The notes under the pieces: generated by a model | Databases searched by the model: none | Seen by the model: only the letters and a program-made list of their open reading frames with translations | Told to the model about the DNA's origin: nothing | Part shown: positions 54,240 to 62,568 of the stretch, piece after piece | Layout of the letters: the number at the start of each line of letters is the position of its first letter | How positions within the stretch are numbered: the stretch's first letter is position 1 | Translations under genes and position numbers: made by a program | Assembly (NCBI RefSeq): GCF_005870025.1 | Contig: NZ_VATA01000019.1 | Coordinates: 1-64,000 of the forward strand | Length of the DNA stretch: 64,000 bases | Direction: 5' to 3' | Source: Poseidonocella sp. HB161398 | Lineage (GTDB): Bacteria; Pseudomonadota; Alphaproteobacteria; Rhodobacterales; Rhodobacteraceae

Positions 54240-54716
54240 TCAGTCGTGCGCGCCGAGATACATCGCGCCGAGCTCGCCATTGGTGTAGCTGGCGGCTTCG
54301 ACGCCGAGGAGCTGCGCCAGCTGCGAGTCAGAGGGGGCAGCGGCGGGCGTTGCGTTGCGGGTCACGCGGTAGGTGCCGTCCAGCACGTAGCTCTGCGACT
54401 GGGAGCGGCCGTCTTCCAGCGCGTCGCGCAGGCGGACCAGCTCGGCCGTGGTGTAGGTGCCGGGCGCGACGCCCAGGCTGCCGGCCAGTTGGCTGCCGTT
54501 GCTGAGGCCGTCATCCTGCGAGCCGCCGTTCAGCAGGAAGGCGACGCGGGTGCTGTCGCCCTTTTCGACGGCAGAGCGGATCTGGGCCAGTTCGGCCGTG
54601 GTGTACTGGCCCGGCTCGACGCCCAGCGAAGTTGCGAGCTGGTCGCTGGCCTGGGCGGCGAAGCCTGCGCTGGAAGCGGCGAGGGCGAGTGCGGCAAGAG
54701 TTGCGTTGCGGAACAT
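54240..54716 (-). CDS. Secreted protein of three internal repeats
   Basis: A 158-residue protein with a signal peptide (MFRNATLAALALAASSAGFA) and three copies of a unit: SDQLATSLGVEPGQYTTAEL, GSQLAGSLGVAPGTYTTAEL and DSQLAQLLGVEAASYTNGEL, at about residues 23, 73 and 131. Copies one and two continue with a paired helix (AQIRSAVEKGD, VRLRDALEDGR). No family recognised. It is divergent from a LysR-type regulator across 147 bases, so the regulator may control it. Periplasmic or secreted. Function unknown. Confidence 0.7.
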   Translation of the reverse strand: MFRNATLAALALAASSAGFAAQASDQLATSLGVEPGQYTTAELAQIRSAVEKGDSTRVAFLLNGGSQDDGLSNGSQLAGSLGVAPGTYTTAELVRLRDALEDGRSQSQSYVLDGTYRVTRNATPAAAPSDSQLAQLLGVEAASYTNGELGAMYLGAHD

Positions 54717-54863
54717 GTGTATTCTCCTGGTGGATGGCGCCGTAATTGCGGCGGCGTAATCTCTGGTTGCCGGAGCGCGGCCGGGGCGTTGCTCCTTCGA
54801 TGGAGCCGAGATGGGGCCTTGCGCGGACGAACAAAATATGCATGGCTAGCCACAATTCTGTTC

Positions 54864-55769
54864 ATGAGTGCACATCACAAAATGTCTATCGATGCTTGGG
54901 ACGAAATCCGGACCGCCTATCACGTGGCGCGGCTCGGCACAGTCTCCGGGGCGGCCGAGGTGCTCGGCGTCCACCATGCCACGGTGATCCGCCATATCGA
55001 CGCGCTGGAGAAGCGGCTGGGCACGAAGCTGTTCCAGCGCCATGCCCGCGGCTACACCGCCACCGAGGCGGGGCAGGACCTGATGCAGGTGGCGCAGGCG
55101 ACCGACGACCAGTTCACCCAGCTGGCCAGCCGGCTGAAGGGGCGGGGGGACTCCGTCACCGGCGAGCTGGTGGTGACCTCGATCGAGTCGCTCTCGCCGC
55201 TGCTTTCGCCGGTGCTGGCCGAATTCCAGATGGCCAATCCCGGCGTCACCGTCCGCTTCGTCACCGGCGACCGGGTGTTCCGCCTGGAATACGGCGAGGC
55301 CCATGTCGCGATCCGCGCGGGCACGGCGCCGAACGAGCCGGACAATGTGGTGCAGCGCTACGCGACGGTGCAGATCGCGCTCTATGCCTCGCGGAAGTAT
55401 CTCGGCGACCGGGTGCTGCCGATCCCGGAGGACGAGCTGCCGAACGAGAAGTTCATGGGCTACGAGAACATGGACAGCCGCGCGCCCTTCTACCGCTGGA
55501 TGGAGGACAAGGTCCCGCGCCATAACATCGTCATGCGCGGCAGCGACGGGCGCTCGCTGAAGCACGCGATCCGCGCGGGCATCGGGCTGGGCTTCATGCA
55601 GACCTGGGAGGCCTCGCAATACGAGGATCTGGTGCAGGTGGTGGAGCCGAAGCCGGAATGGGCGGCGCCGCTATGGCTCGTGACCCATGTCGATCTGCAC
55701 CGCACCGCCAAGGTCCAGGCGATTCTCGCGCATCTGAAGGCCGCAGCCGATTCGTGGACGCTGGTCTGA
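54864..55769 (+). CDS. LysR-family transcriptional regulator
   Basis: A 301-residue LysR protein. The N-terminal winged helix-turn-helix is in AYHVARLGTVSGAAEVLGVHHATVIRHIDALEKRLGT (about residues 19-55) and the C-terminal periplasmic-binding-type effector domain starts near VTGELVVTSIESLSPLLSPV. Two starts are possible, ATG 54864 and ATG 54882, neither with a clear ribosome site. A TGGCTAGCCA palindrome lies at 54843-54852, near where LysR operators usually sit. Divergent from the triple-repeat gene. Confidence 0.88.
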   Translation: MSAHHKMSIDAWDEIRTAYHVARLGTVSGAAEVLGVHHATVIRHIDALEKRLGTKLFQRHARGYTATEAGQDLMQVAQATDDQFTQLASRLKGRGDSVTGELVVTSIESLSPLLSPVLAEFQMANPGVTVRFVTGDRVFRLEYGEAHVAIRAGTAPNEPDNVVQRYATVQIALYASRKYLGDRVLPIPEDELPNEKFMGYENMDSRAPFYRWMEDKVPRHNIVMRGSDGRSLKHAIRAGIGLGFMQTWEASQYEDLVQVVEPKPEWAAPLWLVTHVDLHRTAKVQAILAHLKAAADSWTLV

Positions 55770-56138
55770 GCGGCGGAGTCGCGGATTGACCCTCCGCGAC
55801 TCGAATCGCTTTGGGAAATCATTTCGGCGTGAAACGCGGATTCCGTTACGGCGAGAGTGTTAAAAAAGTCGTTTCAAGGATGGAAATCCGGCATCTCGGC
55901 TCTGTCACCGCCAATTTTCATATGCTAAACTCGTTTCCAGGGAGGCCAGGAGGGGCCCATGACAGCGGCGCAGGCCGCGTCGCCGCAAAGCCGGAGACCG
56001 CTGGGATACTTGATATCCACGCGAAGTGCCGCGCCGCTGTCATGTTCTTGGCTCGTCGAGCCGACCCGAACCCATCCGAAAGTCCGTGTTGCCATCCGCT
56101 GCCGCGCCCTGCGGCCGCTGCGGCTGTCAGCTGCCGGG
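55770..56138. other. Gap with one SD-led frame running antisense into the ArsR gene
   Basis: At 55959 an ATG follows AGGAGG at ideal spacing and opens a frame that runs antisense into the neighbouring ArsR gene. The first 50 codons (MTAAQAASPQSRRPLGYLIS onward) lie outside any other gene. I see no domain. A short peptide or regulatory transcript is possible, but chance is not excluded. Confidence 0.3.
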
Positions 56139-56519
56139 CTAGGGCAGGGGGGCTGTGCCGTCCTCCGGCTCTGCCGTGCCTCCGGAAAGATCGGCATCGG
56201 CCAGCTCGCGCTCCAGGAAGCGCTCGAACTCCTCCAGGTTGACCGGCTCGAACTGGCCGAAGCCCTGCATCCAGACGCTGGCGCCGCGCATCGCGTCGGG
56301 CTCGAGCTTGCACCATTTCACCCGGCCGCGCTTCTCCTGCCGGATCAGCCCGGCCCGCGCGAGGATCGCCAGGTGCTTGGAGATCGCGGCCAGCGACATC
56401 TCGAACGGGGCGGCGACATCGGTCACGGCCATGTCGTCCTCCAGCAGCATCGCCAGGATGGCGCGGCGGGTCGGGTCGGCAAGGGCGGAGAAAACGAGGT
56501 CGAGCGGGTCATCGGTCAT
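56139..56519 (-). CDS. ArsR-family winged-helix repressor
   Basis: A 126-residue SmtB/ArsR-like protein: LVFSALADPTRRAILAMLLEDD, then the recognition helix in SLAAISKHLAILARAGLIRQEKRGR, and no metal-binding CVC motif. So it is of the SdpR/BigR kind, sensing something other than arsenite. The ATG at 56519 follows AAGGAGG. An operator-like TCAACT-GGAT-AGTTGA lies 74 bases upstream (56593-56608). Such regulators usually precede an SRPBCC/START-domain gene; none follows here. Confidence 0.87.
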   Translation of the reverse strand: MTDDPLDLVFSALADPTRRAILAMLLEDDMAVTDVAAPFEMSLAAISKHLAILARAGLIRQEKRGRVKWCKLEPDAMRGASVWMQGFGQFEPVNLEEFERFLERELADADLSGGTAEPEDGTAPLP

Positions 56520-56592
56520 GCGCCTCCTTAGCCGTCCCGTCGGCGGCGGAAAAGCCCGCCGGATGCCGCGCATTGCCGATGACAGCGCAAAC

Positions 56593-56608
56593 TCAACTGG
56601 ATAGTTGA
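56593..56608. promoter_or_regulatory. ArsR-type operator
   Basis: A perfect 6-4-6 palindrome, TCAACT-GGAT-AGTTGA, 74 bases before the ArsR start and 146 bases before atpI. This half-site and spacing recall the AACT/AGTT operators of non-metal ArsR repressors. Self-repression is the simplest reading; the position between divergent genes leaves room for control of atpI too. Confidence 0.65.
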
Positions 56609-56753
56609 ATTAGGAATTCCCGACCTATTCGCTGCGCGTTCTGCCGCATCTGCCATGACGCCTTTGTTTTCAGTGGGTTGCGTTACCACACAAGCAATTG
56701 ACGACCAGTGCAAGAAACGCCTAGAACCACGGCAGTTCCAAGGGAGGCCTTCT

Positions 56754-57107
56754 GTGACGGACCCGGACAATGGGGATCGGCTCCGCCAGCTAGAAGAGCG
56801 GCTCGACGCGCTGCGCCAGAAACAGGCGCCCGCGGGCCGGAAGGGGGGCGACAAGTACAGTCAGGCAAACATTGCCTGGACGATGGTCACTGAACTCGTG
56901 GCCGGTCTTGCGATCGGCTGCGGCATCGGCATGGGGTTGGACGCGATACTTGGCACGCGTCCCTGGCTGCTGGTGCTCTTCACATTGCTGGGCTTTGCTG
57001 CGGGGGTGAAAACCATGATGCACACCGCGGGCGAGGTCCAGAAGGAAAAGCAGGCGGCGAAAGCCGCCGAGGCACGGAAACACGGGTCCACGGACCCCGA
57101 GGCGTAA
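56754..57107 (+). CDS. atpI: ATP synthase-associated protein AtpI/AtpZ
   Basis: A 117-residue F0-cluster protein with an N-terminal charged segment, two helices ([21 protein letters not shown] and [19 protein letters not shown]) and a charged tail. In other bacteria AtpI helps assemble the c-ring or transport Mg2+. The GTG at 56754 follows AAGGGAGG. In-frame upstream extension to 56655 is not family-like. It is the first gene of the F0 operon, 34 bases before atpB. Confidence 0.85.
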   Translation: MTDPDNGDRLRQLEERLDALRQKQAPAGRKGGDKYSQANIAWTMVTELVAGLAIGCGIGMGLDAILGTRPWLLVLFTLLGFAAGVKTMMHTAGEVQKEKQAAKAAEARKHGSTDPEA

Positions 57108-57141
57108 CGGGCGGCGGCCCGAAGAGAAGAGGACCTTGACC

Positions 57142-57897
57142 ATGGCGGATGCAGCCCAATCCGAAGGCGGCGGCCTTGTCTTTCACCCGATGGACCAGTT
57201 CAAAGTCGTGCCGCTGTTCGGCGAGGGCGATGTCCACTGGTACACCATCACCAACGTGACGCTGTGGATGGCGATCTGCGTCGCCTGCGTCGCCGCCCTG
57301 ATGGTGCTGGGCGCGCGCGGCCGCGCGGTGGTCCCGGGCCGGGCGCAGTCTCTGGCGGAACTGGCCTACGGCTTCGTCTACAAGATGGTCGAGGATGTCG
57401 CCGGCAAGGACGGGGTGAAGTACTTCCCCTACATCATGGTGCTGTTCCTCTTCATCGTCTTCTCGAACTTCCTCGGCCTGCTGCCGCTGGCCTTCACCAC
57501 GACCAGCCACATCGCCGTGACCGCGGTTCTGGCAATGGCGGTGTTCCTGTCGGTGACGATCCTGGGCTTCGTCAAGCACGGCTCGCATTTTCTCGGCCTC
57601 TTCTGGGTGACCGCCGCGCCGCTGCCGCTGCGCCCGATCCTGGCGATCATCGAGGTGATCTCCTACTTCGTGCGTCCGGTCAGCCACTCGATCCGACTTG
57701 CCGGCAACATGATGGCCGGCCACGCGGTGATCAAGGTGTTCGCGGGCTTCGCCGCCATCGCCGCGATCTCGCCGCTCTCGGTGGTCGCGATCACCGCAAT
57801 GTACGGCCTCGAGGTCCTGGTGGCCTTCATCCAGGCCTACGTCTTTACCATTCTGACCTGCGTGTACCTGAAGGATGCCCTGCATCCCGGCCACTGA
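57142..57897 (+). CDS. atpB: F0 ATP synthase subunit a
   Basis: The stator proton-channel subunit. The 251-residue protein has five or six helices, including [21 protein letters not shown] and the helix with the essential arginine in [18 protein letters not shown] (about residues 182-199). The C-terminal [15 protein letters not shown] is conserved. The ATG at 57142 is preceded by AGAGGACC. Followed by atpE after 55 bases. Confidence 0.96.
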   Translation: MADAAQSEGGGLVFHPMDQFKVVPLFGEGDVHWYTITNVTLWMAICVACVAALMVLGARGRAVVPGRAQSLAELAYGFVYKMVEDVAGKDGVKYFPYIMVLFLFIVFSNFLGLLPLAFTTTSHIAVTAVLAMAVFLSVTILGFVKHGSHFLGLFWVTAAPLPLRPILAIIEVISYFVRPVSHSIRLAGNMMAGHAVIKVFAGFAAIAAISPLSVVAITAMYGLEVLVAFIQAYVFTILTCVYLKDALHPGH

Positions 57898-57952
57898 GGT
57901 CCGATCCCGAAAACCCGAAAATTTGCCACTTCCGACGTAAGGAGACACGACA

Positions 57953-58189
57953 ATGGAAGGCGATATCGTTCAAATGGGTGCGTACATCGGCGCTGGTCTG
58001 GCCTGCATGGGCATGGGCGGCTCCGCAATGGGTGTGGGCAACGTCGCGGGCAACTTCCTTGCCGGCGCCCTGCGCAACCCCTCCGCTGCAGCCGATCAGA
58101 CCGCGACCCTGTTCATCGGCATCGCATTCGCAGAAGCACTGGGCATCTTCTCGTTCCTGGTTGCCCTGCTGCTGATGTTCGCCGTCTGA
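57953..58189 (+). CDS. atpE: F0 ATP synthase subunit c
   Basis: The proteolipid rotor subunit, 78 residues in two helices. The polar loop with RNPSAA and the second-helix carboxylate, glutamate in [11 protein letters not shown] (about residue 61), are present. Glycine-rich helix one ([21 protein letters not shown]) is typical. AAGGAG lies seven bases upstream. The usual strong expression is consistent with the codon use. Confidence 0.96.
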   Translation: MEGDIVQMGAYIGAGLACMGMGGSAMGVGNVAGNFLAGALRNPSAAADQTATLFIGIAFAEALGIFSFLVALLLMFAV

Positions 58190-58274
58190 TCCAGACCGTC
58201 GATCATCCTTACGACCGGGTGGGGGCGCAGATGCGCGCCCGCCCGTGGTGATAACGGCGACCGGAGAAACCCAG

Positions 58275-58859
58275 ATGGCCAACGAGACCCATGGCACTGA
58301 CGCGGCCGGTGAAGCCGTCGTCCTGCACGGACAAACCGTGGAGCACCCCACCGAACTGCAGCATGTCGAAGCCGGCATGCCCCAGCTCGATTTCACGACT
58401 TACGCGAACCAGATTTTCTGGCTGATCGTCGCCCTGGCCGCGATCTACTGGATCCTCTCCAAGATCGCCCTGCCGCGCATCGCCATGATCCTGGCCGAGC
58501 GCCGCGGCACGATTTCGAACAACATTGCCGCCGCCGAAGAGCTCAAGGCCCAGGCGATGGAAGCCGAGCGCGCCTACGAGAAGGCCCTGGCCGACGCCAA
58601 GGCCGAAAGCGCCCGGATCGTCGCCGAGGCCAAGGCGGAGATCAAGGCAGAGCTCGCCGCAGCGGTCGAGAAGGCCGATGCCGAGATCGCCGCGAAGACC
58701 GCCGAGAGCGAGAAGGCCATCGCCGGGATCCGCGAAGGCGCGCTGGAAAGCGTCGAGGCCGTCGCCAAGGACACTGCCGCCGCGCTGGTCTCCGCGCTCG
58801 GCATGTCGGCCGACCAGGCCGCAATCGACGCTGCTGTCGATTCCCGTGTGAAAGGCTAA
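58275..58859 (+). CDS. F0 ATP synthase subunit b'
   Basis: The 194-residue second peripheral-stalk subunit found in alphaproteobacteria and phototrophs. A poorly conserved N-terminal stretch of about 45 residues is followed by one membrane helix ([21 protein letters not shown]) and a long coiled coil rich in Ala/Glu/Lys ([20 protein letters not shown] onward). The start at 58275 gives the family layout. It is followed by atpF after five bases; the two form the b/b' heterodimer. Confidence 0.92.
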   Translation: MANETHGTDAAGEAVVLHGQTVEHPTELQHVEAGMPQLDFTTYANQIFWLIVALAAIYWILSKIALPRIAMILAERRGTISNNIAAAEELKAQAMEAERAYEKALADAKAESARIVAEAKAEIKAELAAAVEKADAEIAAKTAESEKAIAGIREGALESVEAVAKDTAAALVSALGMSADQAAIDAAVDSRVKG

Positions 58860-58863
58860 GACC

Positions 58864-59421
58864 ATGACCCGCATCCTCGCGCTCGCCCTCACGCTGGCCG
58901 CCGGTCCCGCCCTGGCCGCCACCGGGCCGTTCTTCTCGCTGCACAACACGAATTTCGTGGTGCTGCTCGCCTTCATCCTGTTCGTGGCCGTGCTCGTCTA
59001 CTTCAAGGTGCCGGGCATCCTCGGCAGCCTGCTCGACAAGCGCGCCGCCAAGATCCAGTCCGAACTCGACGAAGCCAAGGCGCTGCGCGACGAGGCGCAG
59101 AAGCTGCTGGCCTCCTACAAGCGCAAGCAGGAGGAGATGATCGAGCAGGCGGGCCGCATCGTCGACACGGCCAAGAAGGAAGCCAAGGCGGCTGCCGAGA
59201 AGGGCAAGGTCGATCTGGAAGCCTCGATGGCGCGCCGCATGGCCGCCGCCGAAGAGCAGATCGCCTCGGCCGAGGCCAAGGCCGTCAAGGAAGTCCGCGA
59301 CCAGGCTGTCACCGTGGCGGTCTCCGCTGCGGCCGAGGTCATCGCCAAGCAGATGGGCCCCGAGCAGGCCGGCGTCCTCTTCGACGACGCCGTGACCCAG
59401 GTGAAAGCCAAGCTGCACTGA
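58864..59421 (+). CDS. atpF: F0 ATP synthase subunit b
   Basis: The 185-residue peripheral-stalk subunit. A short N-terminal hydrophobic start (RILALALTLAAGPALAA, which can look like a signal peptide) is followed by the membrane helix FVVLLAFILFVAVLVYFKVPG and a long coiled coil to VAVSAAAEVIAKQMGPEQAG. It partners with b' just upstream. The operon ends 27 bases later at a strong terminator. F1 genes are not in this window. Confidence 0.94.
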   Translation: MTRILALALTLAAGPALAATGPFFSLHNTNFVVLLAFILFVAVLVYFKVPGILGSLLDKRAAKIQSELDEAKALRDEAQKLLASYKRKQEEMIEQAGRIVDTAKKEAKAAAEKGKVDLEASMARRMAAAEEQIASAEAKAVKEVRDQAVTVAVSAAAEVIAKQMGPEQAGVLFDDAVTQVKAKLH

Positions 59422-59447
59422 GCGCATCCGCGCCCGACGCCATCGCA

Positions 59448-59480
59448 AAGCCCCGCAGGGACGCCCCCTGCGGGGCTTTT
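59448..59480 (+). terminator. Intrinsic terminator of the F0 operon
   Basis: AAGCCCCGCAGGG (59448-59460) pairs perfectly with CCCTGCGGGGCTT (59466-59478) around a five-base loop, followed by TTTT. One of the clearest terminators in the window. Confidence 0.92.
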
Positions 59481-59572
59481 CCCGTTCCGCGGGGGCGAAG
59501 GCACAAGCTCCGGGTCGCGCCGGGCCGGGCGGCGGCGTAGATTGGGCCCAGAGCCCGAAGCAGGATCCCGCC

Positions 59573-60445
59573 ATGCCCGACACCGCCGCCCCCCTGGAAG
59601 ACAGCTACCATTACGGCGTGATCCGCCGCGCCATCGAGGAGATCGACCGCGCCGGAGCGGCGCCGCTGGCGCTCGACGAGCTGGCGCGGCGCATGGGCAT
59701 GTCGCCCGCGCATTTCCAGCGGCTCTTCTCCTCCTGGGCCGGGGTCTCGCCCAAGCGCTACCAGCAGTACCTGGCGCTCGGCCACGCCCGGCAGCTGCTG
59801 GCGGAGCGGCACACGACGCTCGAGACCGCCGACCGCGTGGGGCTGTCGGGGGCAGGGCGGCTGCACGACCTCTTTGTCGCCTGGGAGGCGATGAGCCCCG
59901 GCGACTATGCCCGCCGCGGCGCGGGGCTCGCGATCGGCCATGCCTGGATCGAGACCCCCTTCGGCGAGGCGCTGGCCATGGCGACCGATCGCGGCCTCTG
60001 CGGGCTCGGCTTCACCGGCGATGGCGGGCGGGAGGCGGCCTTCGCCGATCTCGCCGCGCGCTGGCCCGAGGCGCGCTTCGCCGAAGAGCCCGAGCGGGTC
60101 GGCGCGCTTGCCCAGGCTGCCTTCTCGGGGCGCCGCACCCCGCTCCACCTGATCGGCGCGCCCTTCCAGATCAAGGTCTGGGAGGCGCTCCTGCAGATCC
60201 CCTCGGGCCATGTCAGCACCTATTCCTACATCGCCCGCGCCATCGGCCACCCCAAGGCGGTCCGCGCGGTCGGCACCGCTTGCGGCCGCAATCCCGTCGG
60301 CCTCTTCATTCCCTGCCACCGCGCGCTGAGGAAATCCGGCGGGCTCGGCGGCTATCACTGGGGGCTCGAGGTCAAGCGCGCCATCCTCGCCTGGGAAAGC
60401 GCGCGCGCCGAGGCGCCGCAGGCGGGGCTGGTCACGGCTGAATGA
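59573..60445 (+). CDS. Ada-like HTH/methylguanine-DNA methyltransferase fusion
   Basis: A 290-residue fusion. An N-terminal AraC-type HTH region (LALDELARRMGMSPAHFQRLFSSWAGVSPKRY at about residues 31-62) is joined to a C-terminal O6-alkylguanine-DNA alkyltransferase with the acceptor cysteine in GLFIPCHRAL (about residues 244-253) and the helix FQIKVWEALLQIPSGHVSTY. The N-terminal zinc/phosphotriester domain of E. coli Ada is absent, so it cannot sense methyl phosphotriesters. It repairs alkylated guanine; any regulatory role is uncertain. Confidence 0.88.
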   Translation: MPDTAAPLEDSYHYGVIRRAIEEIDRAGAAPLALDELARRMGMSPAHFQRLFSSWAGVSPKRYQQYLALGHARQLLAERHTTLETADRVGLSGAGRLHDLFVAWEAMSPGDYARRGAGLAIGHAWIETPFGEALAMATDRGLCGLGFTGDGGREAAFADLAARWPEARFAEEPERVGALAQAAFSGRRTPLHLIGAPFQIKVWEALLQIPSGHVSTYSYIARAIGHPKAVRAVGTACGRNPVGLFIPCHRALRKSGGLGGYHWGLEVKRAILAWESARAEAPQAGLVTAE

Positions 60446-60499
60446 TTTCGTTTTCCCGCCGCTTCGCTATATTGGGCGCAAAACTGCAAAGAGGCGAAC

Positions 60500-61138
60500 A
60501 TGAAGCGAGCAACTCTCATCCTCCTGTCGAGCGCCGTGATGCTCTCGGCCTGCGAAAGCTGGAACGACCCGGCCAATAGCAACCGCAACGCGGGCGCGCT
60601 CGGCGGCGCGGCGCTCGGCGGCATCATCGGGGCGGCGACCACCGGCGGCAGCGGCCGCGGCATCGCCATCGGCACCGCCGCGGGCGGCATCCTCGGCGCC
60701 GGGATCGGCGACGTCCTCGACCGCCAGGCGGCCGATCTGCGCAACGACCTCGGCAATGACGCCGTGACCGTGACCAATACCGGCGACAGCCTGCTGGTGA
60801 ACTTCCCGCAGGCGATCCTGTTCGCCACCGGCAGCGACTCGCTGTCGTCCTCGAGCTATGACGAGCTGCGCGGCCTCGCGAAGAACCTCAAGACCTATCC
60901 GGACACCACGATCGAGATCGTCGGCCATACCGACAATACCGGCAGCGCCGGGCTGAATTTCGACCTCTCGAACCGCCGCGCGGGCGCGGTGTCGCGGGTA
61001 CTCGTCGACAATGGCGTCGCGGGCAGCCGGATCACCTCCACCGGCCGCGGCGAGGACCAGCCGGTCGCCTCGAACCTGACCCCCGAGGGGCGCGCGCAGA
61101 ACCGCCGCGTCGAGGTCATCATCCGCCCGACGGCCTAG
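60500..61138 (+). CDS. OmpA-family lipoprotein
   Basis: A 212-residue outer-membrane lipoprotein: lipobox SAVMLSAC (Cys about residue 18), a glycine-rich membrane-like segment (GALGGAALGGIIGAATTGG and GIAIGTAAGGILGAGIG), and a C-terminal OmpA peptidoglycan-binding domain with VGHTDNTGSAGLNFDLSNRR and GRGEDQPVASNLTPEGRAQN. It tethers the outer membrane to the wall. AGAGGCG precedes the ATG at 60500, with TATATT at about -30. Single gene ending at the terminator at 61147. Confidence 0.9.
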   Translation: MKRATLILLSSAVMLSACESWNDPANSNRNAGALGGAALGGIIGAATTGGSGRGIAIGTAAGGILGAGIGDVLDRQAADLRNDLGNDAVTVTNTGDSLLVNFPQAILFATGSDSLSSSSYDELRGLAKNLKTYPDTTIEIVGHTDNTGSAGLNFDLSNRRAGAVSRVLVDNGVAGSRITSTGRGEDQPVASNLTPEGRAQNRRVEVIIRPTA

Positions 61139-61146
61139 GCCCCCCC

Positions 61147-61200
61147 GGCCCCGCCTTCCGCGCAGTTGGCAGATGCCGGGCGCCCAAGGCGGGGCCTTTT
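61147..61200 (+). terminator. Terminator of the OmpA-family gene
   Basis: GGCCCCGCCTT (61147-61157) pairs with AAGGCGGGGCC (61186-61196), a perfect 11-bp stem, followed by TTTT. The loop is large (28 bases). Confidence 0.75.
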
Positions 61201-61290
61201 CCGTACGGCAGGATCCCGGCCCTGTCCCGCGCCGCCCCCGAGGCGGCGCCTCCCCGGCCGGGAAAGCTGGGCGGCTGCGGCGACTTGCCG

Positions 61291-61329
61291 TTGCCCCCTG
61301 GCTTGGTGCGGTTATATGATTTGACCGCA
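61291..61329 (+). promoter_or_regulatory. Promoter with overlapping FadR-type operator
   Basis: TTGCCC (61291-61296), 18 bases, TATGAT (61315-61320). The palindrome TGCGGT-N11-ACCGCA at 61307-61329 covers the -10 box, 15 bases before the regulator's ATG. Negative autoregulation is the natural reading. Confidence 0.6.
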
Positions 61330-61343
61330 TCAGGGGGATTTAC

Positions 61344-62117
61344 ATGACGTTCAGACGGATCGAACCGGAGAAGCTGAGCCAGGCGGTGGTGCGCCAGATC
61401 GAGGATCTGATCCTGCGCGGCGTGCTGCGCCCCGGAGAGCGGCTCCCCGCGGAGCGCGATCTCAGCGACAAGCTCGGCGTCTCGCGTCCGTCGCTGCGCG
61501 AGGCGGTGGCGCATCTTCAGGACCAGGGGCTCCTGACCGCGCGGGCCGGATCGGGCGTCTTCGTCGCCGAGGTGCTGGGCTCCGCCTTCTCGCCGGCGCT
61601 GGTGCGGCTCTTCTCGACCAACGAGGATGCGGTCTTCGACTATATCGACTTCCGCCGCGACCTCGAGGGGCTCGCCGCCGAGCGCGCCGCGCGCATGGCC
61701 TCGGATACCGACCTCAAGGTCATCGACACGATCTACCGCCGCATGGAGCTCGCGCACCGCAAGCGCAACCCGGCCGACGAGGCGCGGCTCGACGCCGAGT
61801 TCCACCTCTCCATCGTCGAGGCCAGCCATAACGTGATCACGCTCCACATGATGCGCTCGATGTTCGAGCTCCTGCGCGAGGGCGTGTTCTACAACCGCCA
61901 GATCATGTTCAAGCAGCGCGCCACCCGTGACGTGCTGCTCGGCCAGCATGGCGACATCAACCGCGCTCTGCAGGAGCGCGATCCGAATGCTGCCCGGGAT
62001 GCCGTGGCCGCGCATATGGATTTCGTCGCCCGCTGCCTGAAGGAGCAGCAGAAGGCCGACAAGCACGAGGCCGTGTCGCAGCAGCGGCTGGAGCACGAGC
62101 AGGGGCGGCGGGTCTGA
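61344..62117 (+). CDS. FadR/PdhR-type GntR regulator
   Basis: A 257-residue GntR-family protein of the FadR subfamily. The N-terminal wHTH is in VVRQIEDLILRGVLRPGERLPAERDLSDKLGVSRPSLREAVAHL (about residues 14-57); the all-helical FCD effector domain follows, with the metal-ligand pattern FDYIDFRRDLEGLAAE, EFHLSIVEASHN and HGDINRALQERD. Effectors of such proteins are organic acids (pyruvate, lactate, glycolate). PdhR is a possible match. Its operator precedes it. Confidence 0.88.
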   Translation: MTFRRIEPEKLSQAVVRQIEDLILRGVLRPGERLPAERDLSDKLGVSRPSLREAVAHLQDQGLLTARAGSGVFVAEVLGSAFSPALVRLFSTNEDAVFDYIDFRRDLEGLAAERAARMASDTDLKVIDTIYRRMELAHRKRNPADEARLDAEFHLSIVEASHNVITLHMMRSMFELLREGVFYNRQIMFKQRATRDVLLGQHGDINRALQERDPNAARDAVAAHMDFVARCLKEQQKADKHEAVSQQRLEHEQGRRV

Positions 62118-62136
62118 GCCGCCGCCCGCCGTCCGT

Positions 62137-62568
62137 TCAGGACGGCACCTTCTCCACGCTCAGCTGCGGCGCCCCGTCCGAGGTCCGGCGCGGCGACGCG
62201 CCATCCTCGCCGATCGTGCCGCGGATGCGGCTGCGCCAGTTGGAGAAGCTCTCGAAGCGCACCGTGTCGACCGGCGTGTCGAGCTGGATCTCGATCTGCC
62301 GGTGCGCGGCCGGCCCCGCCAGCGCCACGATCCGCCCGGTGAAGGCCTGCCCCAGATAGCGCCCCCTGACCCGGTCGCCGAGCGCCAGCTCCGGCGGCGC
62401 GTTGCGCTGGCCGAGGCGCGCGCGCAGCGTGTTCCAGTCGCGCGCGCCATGCTGGCGGGCGACCAGTTCCAGCGCCTGGCCATGGCTGACCGGCGTGCCG
62501 CGCGCCTCCAGCGCGCTGCGCAGCGCCTTCGCCTGCGCCTTGGCCTCTTCGAGCGTGAGCCGCGTCAT
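62137..62568 (-). CDS. Glyoxalase-related-domain protein
   Basis: A 143-residue protein. The N-terminal 55 residues (TLEEAKAQAKALRSALEARG, HGQALELVARQHGARDWNTL) match the small domain found near glyoxalase superfamily proteins and toxin-like plasmid genes. The rest (LALGDRVRGRYLGQAFTGRI, HRQIEIQLDTPVDTVRFESF) looks like a small beta-barrel. No catalytic residues are evident. The start overlaps the MATE stop by four bases, so it is translationally coupled to the exporter. Function unknown. Confidence 0.72.
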   Translation of the reverse strand: MTRLTLEEAKAQAKALRSALEARGTPVSHGQALELVARQHGARDWNTLRARLGQRNAPPELALGDRVRGRYLGQAFTGRIVALAGPAAHRQIEIQLDTPVDTVRFESFSNWRSRIRGTIGEDGASPRRTSDGAPQLSVEKVPS

